55,131 nucleotides of DNA. It comes from Thiothrix sp. GTDB taxonomy: Bacteria; Pseudomonadota; Gammaproteobacteria; Thiotrichales; Thiotrichaceae. The position numbers and the translations under genes are program-made. Below are positions 1 through 10,836 of the stretch, piece after piece. The notes below the pieces were generated by a model. That model was given only the letters and a program-made list of their open reading frames with translations. It did no database searches and had not been told where the DNA came from. The stretch spans positions 1 to 55,131 of the forward strand of contig NZ_JAQTLS010000004.1 of NCBI RefSeq assembly GCF_028714775.1. The letters run 5' to 3'. Position 1 is the first letter of the stretch. Each line of letters opens with the position of its first letter.

Positions 1-3000
1 AGGTCAAGCTGGTTAGGGATGCCATCCGCATCCGGGTCGGCAGTGCCTTCAGTGGCATTCGGGATGCCATCACCGTCCAAGTCCGCATCATTCTTGTCAG
101 CCACGCCATCACGGTCAGTGTCTTTCAGGACGGTAATGGTCAGCAGTTTTTTGGTGATAACATTTTCCGCGTCAGTGACAGCCACTTCCACCAGATAGGT
201 GTTGTTGGTATCAGCATCGGTGGGTGTGGCAAACACAGGTGACGTTTTGAAGGTCAACTTGCCGTCACTGGATGAAATGGTGAATTTGCCCACATCTGCG
301 CCACCAGTGAGGCTGTAGGTCAGACCGCTGCCTTCGCTGCTGGTGTCATCAGTTGCCGCAATATCTACTGCCGGTGTGGAAGTTTTTTCTACGTAGTCAA
401 TGGCAGCAGCGTTGGGAATGACTGGCGCGGTATTGGTCAGCCGCCAGAATACCTCCGTGCTGTTGTCAGGGTAAGTGGTCAGTAGGGAGGTGATGTCAGC
501 ATTAACCGGGCCGAATGCGGCATTATCGGTATCTACGCCATCATCCAGTCCGTCCTTGTCCGTATCTTTTACCCGCAGGCTTACACCAGCTTCCAGTGTG
601 TCATTTGCACCGTTGTTATCGGAGTCCGTATCCAGATAGTCAGGGTTGTCAGTAGCGTCTGTGTTGACGGGTGTCAGTCCAGCTCCATAGGCGTCATCCA
701 GACCGTTCTTGTCCGCATCCACGCCGGAAGGTGCTTTATAGCCTGCGGTGGTTTGCGCTTCGATATTGTCGGGGATGCCGTCGTTGTCGGAATCAAGATC
801 AACGTAGTCTTTCACTCCATCGCCATCGGTGTCCCTTGTGGCAAAGAAGTCTGCACCGAATGCAAAGTTGGCATAGACCTCAGCTTGTGTGTACTGGAAG
901 GTGATACTGCTATAGGTTCCCTTGACCCGCACAACGGCATAGCCTTCCGTGCCAGTAATCTTGGTAGGGCTGTTGACAGTAATGCCTTGGGAGAACAAGA
1001 CTTCAACAGGTTGACCAAACACAATCGGTACGGAGTTGCCAGGGTTGCCAACGGAGGAGAACACCAATACCGGGTTAGGGATCGGGGTGTCAAAGCTCAA
1101 GGTATTGTTGGTTATCTGGGTGTTCTGGATGGTCGGGTTGACGTTTGGTACGTTGTATTGCGCCGGGAAAGTGGCATGACTGTACATGCCACTGGTCGTA
1201 GTAACAGGAGATGAGGAGGTGTAGGTGAAACCAACGCCGTTGATTGAACCGATGGCATTGTTACCCGCAATGCTGGAGTAGGTTGCATAGTGGAATGAAG
1301 AAACCATGCCTTCAGCGGTATCCGGGATGCCGTCGTTGTCATCATCAAGGTCTGACTCATCCAGTATCCCATCGCCGTCACTGTCTTTGACGATTGTCAC
1401 CGTGATGGTCTGTTTGGTAGTCGCACCCAGTTGGTCTGTTACTGAAATTTCTACGCTGTAAACATTGTCTTTATTGGAATCCTGCGGGTTAGCAATGTCA
1501 GGTACTGCCTTGAAGGTCAGTTCCCCGGTAGCACTGATGTTGAACAAGTCTTTGTCAGCACCGCCAGAAAGGGTGTAAACCAAGCCAGTACCATCACTCA
1601 TTTCCATGTCGGCATCATCGGTACTTTGCACGTCAATCACCGTGCCCGTTTTACCCGAGAAGAAGTTGAAGGTATCCGCCGTGGTAATGACGGGGAGAGG
1701 GTTACAGCCCGCGACTTCCGTTGACACGCTCAAGCCCGGCGTGATGTTGGTACGCACGGTATTTTTCATCAGCTTGGACGTTGGCGAACAGCTTGCGGTC
1801 GAGGTGTAACAGAACTGCGGCGGCGCATCAGATTTGAAGGTCATCGCCACTTTCGGTGGTACGTCATCGCTCCATGCGGTCTTGCCGACAGGTCTGCCAA
1901 CAGATTGAAGCTCCAGTTCTTTGATGGATGGGGAGATGTCAGCAATACTGAGTTCACCTGTGCCACCGATCATTTCGACTGGGCCTTTGAGAACTTCACC
2001 CGTTGCAGCATCAACGACCTTAACTTTCAACGAGGTGAAATCTTCCCCTGATGTCATGCTGGTGTCGAAAAATTTAACCTTTTCCCATGTTAAGGTTGGG
2101 TCAGTTTTGCCGTCACAACGGTATTCTTCGACGGGCACAGTAAGTTTCCCGGTAGATCGGGTGCAGGGGGTTGCCCCGGTTTCTGGATCCCAAGAAATTA
2201 GTTGACCGCCATCACCGAAGGAGTACACGCACGCCCCATCAGTATTTAAACCATAAGGGTAGCCTGCCGCACCTGCGCCAAATGAGCCGCCTGACATACT
2301 ACTGCCAGTACAGGCCGCGTTAGTTGCCCAGTCCCAGCAGCCAAGGCTATTTTGGGGAGAGAATTGTGGGAAAAATACGCGGGTGTCGACATAGGTTTCC
2401 GCCACGGCATTGAGGCCGGGTTGGCTGCCGTGAACGCCGCTGAGCGCGACGCTAGCAGGGTTTGTACCATTCAGATCGTAACAAGTGGCATCGGTTAAGT
2501 AGCCTGCGATACAGACACCTGTGATCTTTTCTTTGGCATCCATGCGCCGAAATACGTCGGTTTGTCCGGCTGGAATGGCAATAGGGTTGGTTGCCCAGTC
2601 CGCGCATTTGGCATTGGTTGTGGTGTCGAAACAGGCCATTGCGCCTGCCGTACTGGCAACATAAAGACGTTTGCCGATAGTCTGGATGTCAGAGCCGGAA
2701 GACCCCCAGCTATTGGTATCCAGTGCATTGACGCCAATAGCTACGGGGGTGAAGCCTTGGCAGCGTTGCAGGGAATTGGCTGGGTCGTAACAGTCGATAT
2801 TCCCGCCTTTGGTCAAAACATAGATTTTGTTATCAACGACAACAGGCCCAGCATAACCACCATCTTGTACCACGGGGCTGGTTCCGCAGGCAGTATCGGT
2901 TTCACCGTCCCAGCAGTAAATTTGACCGCGCTGCCCATAAGCAGCGTTACCAGAGTCATCCCCGATGTAGAGCTTTGAGCCGATGCTAACAACCAGCGGT

Positions 3001-4679
3001 GACATACCCGTTGGAATACCGGGCGCTTTGGGGTAGCCCGTACACACCGCTTCCGTGTTGGTGTCGTAGCACCAGATATTCGGGCTGGCTTGATGGTGGT
3101 TGATCCCCATGATTTTGCCATTACTGAGGATGCCGGGGGCAAAACCGTCACCGCCACCGCTCAAATTGACCGGGCCGGAAAGTGGCAAAGTCATGGTGCG
3201 CCCTTTACCTAAGCCTGTCGGTACAACAAACGGGTTGCTGAAGATCATAGCGTTGACGCCGGAAGCCGGTTGTGAGCTGCTGAAACTTGCACCACTGTCT
3301 GAGGAATACTGCGCTGTCCAACCCGGCGGCATTTTCAGCGAGCCACCCACCAGCGTATGCCCGTTTTCCATCCGGTCTGTCAGAATGACGTTTTCCATGA
3401 TACTGGCGCGGTTGTTGGCGTGGGTGATGATCCAGTCCATCGTACTGGAACTGCCATCAGGTGCACGGGCGGAAACGACACCTGTTTTCGTCAGTGACTC
3501 TGGCAGTTTGTCGGAGTAGCTGAAACTGATGTGCTGGTCAGCCGTGGTGGCGTTATCGGCTACCGTAATGCCTGTTGGCAGGGTTTTGGGGGAGTAGCCT
3601 AATGGAATATCTGCGTCGCTGGTATCGACAGTAATGTAGTAGCCGCTAGCTGCCGGAACGTTCTTGAATTCATACGCACCAGTGGCATTGCTGTATACAG
3701 TTCCCAACAGTTTATTGCCGGAATCATATAACCTTGTCGCAATACCCGCAGCCATCGGATCGTCTGCACCCGATGTATACGCGCCGCTGCCATCTTTGTC
3801 GTAGTACAACTGCCCGGTAATTTTTCCACCGGAAATCCCAATCGGGCATTCGGAAACACCTCTGGCGATAGTACGTCCGCAAATGTTGTCAGCCGCAAAC
3901 TTGAAGGTGTTCAAAATAAACAAATCGTTTTGCCCGGTAGCGGTCGCGCCAGCAGTAATGTCTGGGTTTGGCGTGATCCACATATTGATGTCGCCAGTCA
4001 GCAGGTATTTCGCATCACCGGACAGGCTGTCAGTGATGGCTTCTACTTTCGTGGCGTCATCGGTGTAAACCGTTAGTGGTTTGTCCGTGCCATACGAAGC
4101 GAAATAAGATGATGCGCCACCAGAGGTTGTGACGATGGTCTGGCCTGAACATAACAAAGGGTTTTGTAACACGGGTTCAGTCACTGCTACCGGGATATTG
4201 CTGTAATTGGTGACACTGCGCCCTACAGCATCACACACCATGTCCATGCCGTCAGCGTCACAACCGCCGAATAAGAAGTGATCATTACTGGCCTGTAACC
4301 AAGTATTCAGAGCAGTTTGCTCTGCGGCATCAATGGTCGCACTGGAATCCCAGCCAGAGAGGAATATTTGGCAATTGTTGGCAGTCAGGTTCGCTTCCGT
4401 AATGCTGGGGATGGATGCAAAACTGAATGTTTCGGGGGTCATGCTGCCCGAAGGCCCAAAGTAAGCTGTATTTGCCAGTTTTGCCCGCATGGCTGCTGCA
4501 CCAGCACCACCAATGTCACCGTAAGCACCTGCGTGAGAACAAACCACAATGTTTGCCCCACATCGGTCTGCGGCATTCGCCAGCCCCGGCAAGATAGCTA
4601 GTAACGTTGCCAATAGCATCAAAATGGACAGTGCAGTTTTGCGATGCAGCGCTAGCCGCCAGTCAAACGAACCTGTCAT
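1..4679 (-). CDS. Giant secreted adhesin-like protein with Cys-paired propeller, cadherin-like and TSP3 repeats (3' end outside window)
   Basis: The frame is open from an ATG at 4679 to the window edge: at least 1559 residues with no stop, so the C-terminus is missing. Residues 1-37 form a signal peptide ([14 protein letters not shown]). Next comes a region of roughly 200 residues I cannot assign, then an SdrD-B/prealbumin-like domain ([15 protein letters not shown]). After that lies a propeller-like stretch in which the motif 'aromatic-C-aromatic-D-x-x-T-x-x-x-C' recurs about every 50-60 residues ([36 protein letters not shown]). The rest consists of cadherin-like domains and thrombospondin type 3 repeats of the DxDxDGxxD type, which bind calcium in known families. 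The likely role is a cell-surface or released adhesin. It lies downstream of its paralogue on the same strand, separated by a probable terminator, so it probably has its own promoter. Confidence 0.88.
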   Translation of the reverse strand, partial: MTGSFDWRLALHRKTALSILMLLATLLAILPGLANAADRCGANIVVCSHAGAYGDIGGAGAAAMRAKLANTAYFGPSGSMTPETFSFASIPSITEANLTANNCQIFLSGWDSSATIDAAEQTALNTWLQASNDHFLFGGCDADGMDMVCDAVGRSVTNYSNIPVAVTEPVLQNPLLCSGQTIVTTSGGASSYFASYGTDKPLTVYTDDATKVEAITDSLSGDAKYLLTGDINMWITPNPDITAGATATGQNDLFILNTFKFAADNICGRTIARGVSECPIGISGGKITGQLYYDKDGSGAYTSGADDPMAAGIATRLYDSGNKLLGTVYSNATGAYEFKNVPAASGYYITVDTSDADIPLGYSPKTLPTGITVADNATTADQHISFSYSDKLPESLTKTGVVSARAPDGSSSTMDWIITHANNRASIMENVILTDRMENGHTLVGGSLKMPPGWTAQYSSDSGASFSSSQPASGVNAMIFSNPFVVPTGLGKGRTMTLPLSGPVNLSGGGDGFAPGILSNGKIMGINHHQASPNIWCYDTNTEAVCTGYPKAPGIPTGMSPLVVSIGSKLYIGDDSGNAAYGQRGQIYCWDGETDTACGTSPVVQDGGYAGPVVVDNKIYVLTKGGNIDCYDPANSLQRCQGFTPVAIGVNALDTNSWGSSGSDIQTIGKRLYVASTAGAMACFDTTTNAKCADWATNPIAIPAGQTDVFRRMDAKEKITGVCIAGYLTDATCYDLNGTNPASVALSGVHGSQPGLNAVAETYVDTRVFFPQFSPQNSLGCWDWATNAACTGSSMSGGSFGAGAAGYPYGLNTDGACVYSFGDGGQLISWDPETGATPCTRSTGKLTVPVEEYRCDGKTDPTLTWEKVKFFDTSMTSGEDFTSLKVKVVDAATGEVLKGPVEMIGGTGELSIADISPSIKELELQSVGRPVGKTAWSDDVPPKVAMTFKSDAPPQFCYTSTASCSPTSKLMKNTVRTNITPGLSVSTEVAGCNPLPVITTADTFNFFSGKTGTVIDVQSTDDADMEMSDGTGLVYTLSGGADKDLFNISATGELTFKAVPDIANPQDSNKDNVYSVEISVTDQLGATTKQTITVTIVKDSDGDGILDESDLDDDNDGIPDTAEGMVSSFHYATYSSIAGNNAIGSINGVGFTYTSSSPVTTTSGMYSHATFPAQYNVPNVNPTIQNTQITNNTLSFDTPIPNPVLVFSSVGNPGNSVPIVFGQPVEVLFSQGITVNSPTKITGTEGYAVVRVKGTYSSITFQYTQAEVYANFAFGADFFATRDTDGDGVKDYVDLDSDNDGIPDNIEAQTTAGYKAPSGVDADKNGLDDAYGAGLTPVNTDATDNPDYLDTDSDNNGANDTLEAGVSLRVKDTDKDGLDDGVDTDNAAFGPVNADITSLLTTYPDNSTEVFWRLTNTAPVIPNAAAIDYVEKTSTPAVDIAATDDTSSEGSGLTYSLTGGADVGKFTISSSDGKLTFKTSPVFATPTDADTNNTYLVEVAVTDAENVITKKLLTITVLKDTDRDGVADKNDADLDGDGIPNATEGTADPDADGIPNQLD
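742..782. repeat. 41-bp exact repeat shared with the neighbouring giant gene (7306-7346)
   Basis: The 41 bases at 742-782 are identical to 7306-7346 inside the paralogous gene. Both encode the same spot of a TSP3 cassette ([14 protein letters not shown]). Flanking sequence is diverged at synonymous sites, so this identical block suggests recent gene conversion or recombination between the two genes. Confidence 0.8.
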
Positions 4680-4681
4680 GC

Positions 4682-4693
4682 GGAAACCCCCGG
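4682..4693 (-). promoter_or_regulatory. G5-containing leader motif / ribosome-binding region of the left giant gene
   Basis: On the minus strand the leader reads CCGGGGGTTTCC. Its five G's sit 7 nt before the ATG, where a Shine-Dalgarno sequence is expected. The paralogous gene has a nearly identical element at 9917-9929, suggesting a shared origin or shared translational control. Confidence 0.45.
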
Positions 4694-4832
4694 TTGTCTC
4701 TAATTTCTTATTATGAAAAGCTTTAATTTTTATCAGTAACGGATATAAGTAACGTTAATGGTCGCTCAAATTTTATGTGGGCGGCAATATAAAACGGATA
4801 AATGGCGGTAATTGTTATGGTTCGATCACAAA

Positions 4833-4866
4833 CAAAAACGGCCTGCCCCTTGCGGGAACAAGCCGT
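4833..4866 (-). terminator. Rho-independent terminator after the 1673-aa giant gene
   Basis: Read on the minus strand, an 8-bp stem (ACGGCTTG pairing with CAGGCCGT, one G-U) encloses a loop that itself contains CCC/GGG pairing. It is followed directly by TTTTTG. It lies about 30 nt past the stop codon of the 4893-9914 gene and separates it from the second giant gene. Confidence 0.75.
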
Positions 4867-4892
4867 GATTGTGTTTCCTTTGCGAAGGGAAA

Positions 4893-7800
4893 TTACTTCG
4901 GAACGGAGCCGCTCACAATGTAGTTAGCTGCCACGCTGACATTGCCCGGATGCAGCAACACATTGCCCAACAGCATATTGATGTCATTGCCGGGGCCGGA
5001 ATAGAGCGTCGTGCCATCCAAGTTCAGGTCGGTGACAAAATACCCACTCAGGCGGAAGTTGCTGTTGACCAACAGGTTGGTTGGGTGCATCAGCACCGTA
5101 CCCAAGACCACGTTGGTGTCATTGCCGGGGCCGTTGGCAATCACACTGTCGCTGTTGTTGTCATCGCACGCCCACATGGTGGAAATGTCTTTACCATCCA
5201 GCCGTGCATTCGTGCCGCTGACCGCAAAACTTGGCAGGCTGAAATCCGTCGCCGTCAGGGTAGGCGACAACAGCATCGGGTCTTTGGTCATTACACCCAA
5301 GTGGTTGCGGTGGCGCAAGGTGACATAGTACGAGCCTTCCACCACATTCGGGATGAGTAACTTGGCCTCATTGGTTTGTGGGTCAGCCACATCACCATCA
5401 CGTTGGAGCAACGCTGCCGCTGCTGCCACCCGTGTTTTCGGGTTGGTTTTGTCACGCAGTTCCACCACTACCCAGTCAACCGGGGCGTCATTGCCAGTGG
5501 TTGCCAGTACCGCCGGAGCCACCGTTTCCGCGCCAGTGTAACCCAAGGAAGTTACGGCATTGGTGTACGGTTGCGCTGTTGGGATGTAGTTCAGCCGACG
5601 TAAATCATCCCGCATCAGGCCGTCGGCAGCGTTGTAAGCACCTTGCAAGAAGCCACGTACATGCAGCACCACGGTTGGTACTTCCGTTGGGTCGAGGTAA
5701 CTTGGAATGCCATCCGCGTCCATGTCATACGCATCAATCGGGTTGCCGTCTTTGTTCTTGTCGGCCTTTTCGTCAACCGTCAGTTTGGCGTCGTTGTCGT
5801 CATCGTTGTCGAGGTAATCCGGCTTAGCGTCCTTGTCGGAATCTTGCGCATCTGCTGGGTTGCCGTCAGTGTTTACGTCCGGTTTTTCGTACTTGGTGAG
5901 GATGCCATCGCCGTCATCATCCACGTCTAACCAGTTGAACTTGCCGTCGCCGTCAGTATCGGTGGCGTCAGTTGGGTTGCCGTTGCCATCTTTATCCGCC
6001 ATTTCGTATTGGGTCAGTACGCCGTCGCCATCATCGTCAGCATCCAACCAGTCGGCAATGCCATCTTTGTCGGTGTCGCGTTGGTCAGCCGGGTTGCCGT
6101 CGCTGTTCGGGTCAGGCTGTTCGTATGCGGTCAGGATACCGTCGTTGTCATCGTCCTCATCCAAATAATCGAGGATGCCGTCTTTGTCGGAATCGCGTTT
6201 GCCGGTCGGGTCTTCGTATTTGGTCAATACGCCATCGCCGTCATCATCGTTGTCCAAGTAATCAGGTGTGCCGTCAGCGTCCGAATCGCGGGCATTGCTG
6301 GGGTCAAGGTTGCCGTCGTCATTTGGCGCTTCGTCTTTGGTTAATGTACCGTCATTATCATCATCGGTGTCGAAGACATCGGCAGTGCCATCTTTGTCGG
6401 TATCAACCGGCGTTGCTGGGTCTGCGCCCACTTCGGCCTTGTCGTTGACGCCATCGCCATCGGTATCCGGGTTGGCGGGATCGGTTTTGGATTTCAGTAC
6501 TTCGTCGCCATCGCTCAGGCCATCGCCATCGCTATCGGCTTTCAGCGGGTCAGTCTTGTAGGTGTCGACCTCTTCGCCGTCTTTCAAACCATCGCCGTCA
6601 CTGTCAGGGTTCCACGGGTCAGTGCCCAGTGCTTTTTCCTTGGAATCCAGCAGCCCGTCGTTATCGTTGTCCTCATCCACGTCAATCACGTTGACGGTGA
6701 TGGTTTGGGTGGCACAACCGCCTTCCGCATCACAGGCTTTCACGCTCAGGATGTAGGAATTGTCCTTGTTTTTGTCGATGGGTTTTTCATAGTCCGGCAC
6801 GAGTTTGAACTTGATGTCCCCCGTTTTTGCATCAATGGTGAAACGCGCATCGTCATCGGAACCGACAATGCTGTAGCCAATGGTAGACGCGGCTTCACTG
6901 TTCTTATCGTCAGTGGTTTCCACATTCAGTACCACGTCGGTACTGTTTTCGTTGAACGTCGCCGCGGTTGGGGAGGTGAATACCGGCGGGGTGTTCGGTA
7001 CGCGCCAGTTCACTTCCGCGCCGGTTTTCGGGTAAGCCGCTAGCACGTCGGTAATGCCTGCGTTGGCAGGGCCAAAGCTGGTGTCATCGCTGTCAATGGT
7101 GTCGTCCAAGCCATCCTTGTCTGCATCCACGCCGGAGAGCACGGGCACGTCGGATTCGGTATTGTCATCGCCGCCGGTATTTTCGGAATCGAGGTCGAGG
7201 TAATCTGGCTTGCTGTCAGCTTCCGTATCTACTGGGGTCAGGCCAGCGCCGTAGGCATCATCCACGCCATTGCCATCCGCATCTACAGCGGATGGGGCTT
7301 TGAAACCTGCGGTGGTTTGCGCTTCGATATTGTCGGGGATGCCGTCACCGTCAGAGTCCAAATCCCACTGGTTTTGGATGCCGTCGCCGTCGGTATCAGC
7401 CGTGCCTTCCACGCTGTTGAGGATGCCGTCACCGTCGGTGTCGAGGTCGTTTTTGTCGCCTATGCCGTCATGGTCGGTGTCTTTCAGCACGGTAATGGTC
7501 AGCAATTTTTTGGTAATCGCGCCTTCCGCATCCGTTGCTGCCACTTCCACCAGATAGGTGTTGTTGGCGTCGGCGTCGGTTGGGGCAGCAAAGTTGGGCG
7601 TTGTCTTGAAGGTCAGCACGCCGGTTGCAGGGTCAATGGTAAATTTGCCGGAATCCGCACCGCCCGTCATGCTGTAAGTCAGGCCGCTGGCTTCAGCATT
7701 GGTGTCATCCGTAGCTGCAAGGTCAGTCGCGGAACCCGTGGCTTTTTCCACATAGTCAATCGCCGCAGCATTAGGGATAACCGGGGCAGCATTCACCAAA

Positions 7801-9914
7801 CGCCAGTACACGTCCGTGCCGTTGCCGGGGTAGGTAGCCAGCACGTCGGTAATGCCCGCATTGGCAGGGCCAAAACCCGCATCGTCGGAATCAACGCCGT
7901 CATCCAGCCCGTCTTTGTCAGCATCCTTACCGCTCAGGGTAATGCCTGCCTCGGCAGTGTCATCAGTGCCGCTGTTATCCGCATTGGTATCCAGATAATC
8001 GGGGGCATCCGCACCGTCAGTATTCACCGGGGTCAGGCCAGCGCCGTAAGCTGTATCCACCCCATTGGCAGCAACCGTGCCAGACGGTGCTGTGTAACCC
8101 GCTGTGGCTTGCGCTTCGATATTATCGGGAATGCCATCGCCGTCGGAATCAAGGTCGAAATCGTTGCTAATGCCGTCGGCATCAGCGTCGCCCGTGCCTT
8201 CCACGGTATTCAGGATGCCGTCACCGTCTTTGTCGAGGTCAGTTGCGTCGGGTACGCCATCCTTGTCAGTATCTTTCAGGATAGTGATGTTCATGGTCTT
8301 TTTGCCCGTCAGCCCTTTGGCATCGGTAACAGTGACTTCCACATCGTAAACGTTATTGCCATCCGCATCGGCGGCGGGGCTATACAGCGGTGAAGCGGTG
8401 AAACTCAGCTCGCCCGTTGCTGGATCAATGGTAAATTTACCGGCATCCGCCCCGCCAGAAATGCTGTAGGTCAGGCCGCTGCCTTCGCTGTTGCTGTCAT
8501 CCGAGCTGCTGATGTCGATTTTGCCAGTGGCGCGTTCCACGTAGTTAATGGCTGCTGCGGTGGTAATGGCAGGCGGCATATTGACGTTGACGGTAATGGT
8601 TGCGGGGGCAGCACCACCGTTTACAAAGTCCTCATCCGTCGGGGTAATATTGACGATACGGGTTGTCTTGGAGCCAGAAGGGTCTGCGTTTGCAAAGCGG
8701 ATGGCTTCCACGGCGGCCTGATAATGGGCGAGGTTGGCAACACCCGTCAGCAGTAGTTTGGTATCGGTGCTGGATGGGTCGATCGTGATGCCCCCTAGCA
8801 ATGCACCTTCAACGGAAAGTTTGTCCCCAGTTTGTGGGTTTTGCAGCTCCACCAGCAATTCCCGCAGCTTGGTATTGTCGGTATCAATCACTGAGGTGGT
8901 GGCATGTAGCGGGATTGCCGCTTCACCAGAAACATAAGTGGCGGCATAACCGACGCCAGCCGCAGCGGTATCAAGGTCAAGTTCTGGCGGTTTTACGTCC
9001 GCAAGGTTATAACTCCACTTGAAGTTGACGGTTTCGCCGGGGGCAATGGTGTCGAACTTGATCGCCATAGAAACCGCTTCATCCGCAGTAGCCGCGCCGG
9101 ATAAGGATAGCCCACCCGTGCCATTCCACACGTCCGTGGGGCTACGGTTGCTGAAGCCGCCGTGGGTAACACGGGCATTTGCACCGTAACCGATCAAAAC
9201 TAAGGTCGCACCTGTGCCGCCCACGGCTTTGACGGAAGCCAAGCCACTGGTATTGCCTTGGGTAAGGACAGTATTGGTGGTAACGTAATCGCTGTTGACC
9301 ATGACACTGTTGTCGGGGTCGACGTTACGCATGTAATACACATTGTTCAGGGCGCTGGCAGTGGTATTGGTAAACGTTACCGTACAGAACAGGAATTGCC
9401 CTTCTTGTTGGATATGGTAGACCTTCTTAATATCAAGGCCACCAATTGCGCCTTGCCACTCGACGCTATCTTTGATGCCATCGGCTTGCAGGTTGGATAG
9501 GCTGCCGGGAATCCCTTGCCCAGTATTATTATTGTTATGCCAAACCGAGCCGCCAATCTGGATACTCCAGCCTTCCTCAGGGGAACCGGGGGTGAAGAAG
9601 TCGCCGTCGTACACCGCCCAGCCATCTTTGTCCCGGTCAGAGACAAAGCCTAAACCAGCCGCGCTGTTGGTGCGGGAATGGTAGCCAGCGGGTGGGTTGT
9701 TTGCCCCATAGACCCCATCTGGGCCGATACCGGCTTCGATGTACTTACCTTGTAAAAACGCACCATCAGCGGTCAAGGCGCTGGCAGCGAAGGCGGGGGA
9801 AGCAAAGCTTGCCGCTGTCACCGCAATACCCAACGCCAGCCTAACTTTCTGTGTTAGGGCAGAATGTTTTGTTTTTAGGTTGGTGTGTGTGAATGGGATG
9901 TTAGAACCCTTCAT
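4893..9914 (-). CDS. Giant secreted adhesin-like protein, cadherin-like domains plus TSP3 repeats and dockerin-like C-terminal repeats (1673 aa)
   Basis: Residues 1-43 form a long signal peptide ending AFA. Residues 45-310 are an N-terminal domain I cannot assign. Several cadherin-like modules follow ([18 protein letters not shown]) joined by TSP3 repeats. Between about residues 1077 and 1400 lies a dense run of 'DxDxDGxxDxxD' acidic repeats expected to bind calcium. The C-terminal 270 residues contain a beta domain ([18 protein letters not shown] ... [15 protein letters not shown]) also found in large secreted proteins of other bacteria. They finish with two ~45-residue copies carrying D-x-N-x-D/S and GPGND motifs that resemble dockerin calcium loops. 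There is no LPXTG or PEP-CTERM-type sorting tail. Role inferred: a calcium-stabilised surface or extracellular adhesin. It sits upstream of its paralogue on the same strand. Confidence 0.9.
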   Translation of the reverse strand: MKGSNIPFTHTNLKTKHSALTQKVRLALGIAVTAASFASPAFAASALTADGAFLQGKYIEAGIGPDGVYGANNPPAGYHSRTNSAAGLGFVSDRDKDGWAVYDGDFFTPGSPEEGWSIQIGGSVWHNNNNTGQGIPGSLSNLQADGIKDSVEWQGAIGGLDIKKVYHIQQEGQFLFCTVTFTNTTASALNNVYYMRNVDPDNSVMVNSDYVTTNTVLTQGNTSGLASVKAVGGTGATLVLIGYGANARVTHGGFSNRSPTDVWNGTGGLSLSGAATADEAVSMAIKFDTIAPGETVNFKWSYNLADVKPPELDLDTAAAGVGYAATYVSGEAAIPLHATTSVIDTDNTKLRELLVELQNPQTGDKLSVEGALLGGITIDPSSTDTKLLLTGVANLAHYQAAVEAIRFANADPSGSKTTRIVNITPTDEDFVNGGAAPATITVNVNMPPAITTAAAINYVERATGKIDISSSDDSNSEGSGLTYSISGGADAGKFTIDPATGELSFTASPLYSPAADADGNNVYDVEVTVTDAKGLTGKKTMNITILKDTDKDGVPDATDLDKDGDGILNTVEGTGDADADGISNDFDLDSDGDGIPDNIEAQATAGYTAPSGTVAANGVDTAYGAGLTPVNTDGADAPDYLDTNADNSGTDDTAEAGITLSGKDADKDGLDDGVDSDDAGFGPANAGITDVLATYPGNGTDVYWRLVNAAPVIPNAAAIDYVEKATGSATDLAATDDTNAEASGLTYSMTGGADSGKFTIDPATGVLTFKTTPNFAAPTDADANNTYLVEVAATDAEGAITKKLLTITVLKDTDHDGIGDKNDLDTDGDGILNSVEGTADTDGDGIQNQWDLDSDGDGIPDNIEAQTTAGFKAPSAVDADGNGVDDAYGAGLTPVDTEADSKPDYLDLDSENTGGDDNTESDVPVLSGVDADKDGLDDTIDSDDTSFGPANAGITDVLAAYPKTGAEVNWRVPNTPPVFTSPTAATFNENSTDVVLNVETTDDKNSEAASTIGYSIVGSDDDARFTIDAKTGDIKFKLVPDYEKPIDKNKDNSYILSVKACDAEGGCATQTITVNVIDVDEDNDNDGLLDSKEKALGTDPWNPDSDGDGLKDGEEVDTYKTDPLKADSDGDGLSDGDEVLKSKTDPANPDTDGDGVNDKAEVGADPATPVDTDKDGTADVFDTDDDNDGTLTKDEAPNDDGNLDPSNARDSDADGTPDYLDNDDDGDGVLTKYEDPTGKRDSDKDGILDYLDEDDDNDGILTAYEQPDPNSDGNPADQRDTDKDGIADWLDADDDGDGVLTQYEMADKDGNGNPTDATDTDGDGKFNWLDVDDDGDGILTKYEKPDVNTDGNPADAQDSDKDAKPDYLDNDDDNDAKLTVDEKADKNKDGNPIDAYDMDADGIPSYLDPTEVPTVVLHVRGFLQGAYNAADGLMRDDLRRLNYIPTAQPYTNAVTSLGYTGAETVAPAVLATTGNDAPVDWVVVELRDKTNPKTRVAAAAALLQRDGDVADPQTNEAKLLIPNVVEGSYYVTLRHRNHLGVMTKDPMLLSPTLTATDFSLPSFAVSGTNARLDGKDISTMWACDDNNSDSVIANGPGNDTNVVLGTVLMHPTNLLVNSNFRLSGYFVTDLNLDGTTLYSGPGNDINMLLGNVLLHPGNVSVAANYIVSGSVPK
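5695..6685 (-). repeat. Array of thrombospondin type 3 acidic repeats
   Basis: About 330 codons of degenerate repeats encode units such as [18 protein letters not shown]. At DNA level the units (gccgtcgtcatc-like blocks) recur but are too diverged and irregular to be a CRISPR. TSP3 repeats bind calcium and form extended stalks in characterised proteins. Confidence 0.85.
6968..8560 (-). repeat. Two tandem ~790-bp cassettes (cadherin-like domain + TSP3 + linker)
   Basis: The segment starting with [11 protein letters not shown] (about 7771 on the minus strand) and the one starting with INYVERATG (about 8560) begin two successive cassettes of roughly 790 bp. Each carries a cadherin-like domain, a KDTDxDG block, an IPDNIEAQ block, an AYGAGLTPV block and a TDVLA-YP linker. 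A related cassette is present in the left giant gene, so the family grows by segmental duplication. Confidence 0.75.
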
Positions 9915-9916
9915 CA

Positions 9917-9929
9917 GGAAGTCCCCCGG
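9917..9929 (-). promoter_or_regulatory. G5-containing leader motif / ribosome-binding region of the 1673-aa giant gene
   Basis: Minus-strand ACCGGGGGACTTCC lies just upstream of the ATG, with the G run 8 nt from the start codon. It matches the leader of the downstream paralogue (4682-4693). Confidence 0.45.
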
Positions 9930-10085
9930 TCATTATTATTTGTTATTAATTTGATTGCCGATATATTGGTCACGCGCGGTATGCCGCGTAACTGCGCAAT
10001 GTTACTTCACGCATGATCTATAGAATTCATATCGGTGGCAATAAAAACCAGATTAATGGACACGGCTGAAACAGTCCTGCGCCTT

Positions 10086-10673
10086 TTAATGTGTAGCGAC
10101 TTCCTCCCGCCGGAAACAGCCTAGCGCGTGGTCATTCACCATTCCTATCGCTTGCATGTGCGCGTAGCACACCGTTGACCCCATGAATTTGAAGCCGCGC
10201 TTTTTCAAATCCTTACTGAGTGCATCCGATTCCTTGGTGGTGGCGGGATAGTCTGCCAGTGTCCGCCGTTCGTTGACGATGGGTTTGCCGTCGACAAAGC
10301 GCCAGATGTAGGCGTCAAAACTGCCGAATTCCGCCTGTACGTCAAGGAAACGCTGCGCATTGTTGATGGTGGCGAGCACTTTCAGGCGGTTGCGGATGAT
10401 GCCGGGGTTGGCAAGCAGTTCGGCTACTTTGTGCTCGTCGTAGTGGCGGATTTTTTCTGGGTCGAAAGCGTCGAATGCTTGCCGGTAGCCTTCGCGTTTG
10501 CGGAGGATGGTGTACCAGCTTAAACCTGCTTGTGCGGATTCCAAGACGATGAATTCAAACAGTTTGCGGTCGTCGTGGACGGGGACGCCCCATTCTTCAT
10601 CGTGGTAGGCGACGTAATCGGGTTTGCTTAGGTCTACCCAGGGGCAGCGGCAGAGGGTGTGGTTGTTTGGCAT
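10086..10673 (-). CDS. tag: DNA-3-methyladenine glycosylase I
   Basis: Excises 3-methyladenine from alkylated DNA as the first step of base excision repair in the cytoplasm. The 195-aa length fits the family (E. coli Tag is 187). The conserved zinc-binding set is present: C10 (RCPW), H24 (YHDEEWG), H182 and C186 (NDHALGC). The family blocks QAGLSWYTILRKRE and KKRGFKFMGSTVCYAHMQA are also intact. The start is an ATG preceded by AAGGAG, read from the minus strand. It is a single gene, divergent from the MFS gene at 10837, with a long palindrome in the shared upstream region. I saw no Ada-box or other regulatory site. Confidence 0.96.
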   Translation of the reverse strand: MPNNHTLCRCPWVDLSKPDYVAYHDEEWGVPVHDDRKLFEFIVLESAQAGLSWYTILRKREGYRQAFDAFDPEKIRHYDEHKVAELLANPGIIRNRLKVLATINNAQRFLDVQAEFGSFDAYIWRFVDGKPIVNERRTLADYPATTKESDALSKDLKKRGFKFMGSTVCYAHMQAIGMVNDHALGCFRREEVATH

Positions 10674-10696
10674 GGCGATCTCCTTTTAGGGTGGTG

Positions 10697-10788
10697 GCAG
10701 GGTGCGGGGGAATTCTTCCTGAAACCGAAGCCGTGTCCGAGCAAAGCGAGTTTGCGCAGGTTTCAGGAAGAATTCCCCCGCACCCTGC
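10697..10788. repeat. Perfect 30-bp inverted repeat with internal hairpin (MITE/REP-like palindrome)
   Basis: Arms 10697-10726 and 10759-10788 are exact reverse complements (30 of 30 bp; each arm contains GGGGGAATTCTTCC or its complement). They are separated by 32 nt. Within the spacer GCAAA and TTTGC can form a further small stem (10741-10755). It fills the space between the divergent tag and MFS genes. There is no T tract typical of a terminator and no transposase. Confidence 0.85.
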
Positions 10789-10836
10789 TCTTGTGCCATT
10801 ATCCATACTTATTTGGTAAGTTATAAGGGGCGGTTT

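Noticed and set aside
5695-6685. Regularly spaced DNA repeats resembling a CRISPR array
   Set aside because: They are in-frame, degenerate codons for TSP3 acidic repeats, with irregular spacing and no cas genes.
753-9500. Long open frames on the plus strand across the giant genes
   Set aside because: They are antisense shadows of Asp/Asn-rich coding repeats; no ribosome-binding sites and no recognisable protein domains.
10697-10788. Palindrome as a transcription terminator
   Set aside because: It lies upstream of both divergent genes and has no T tract on either side.
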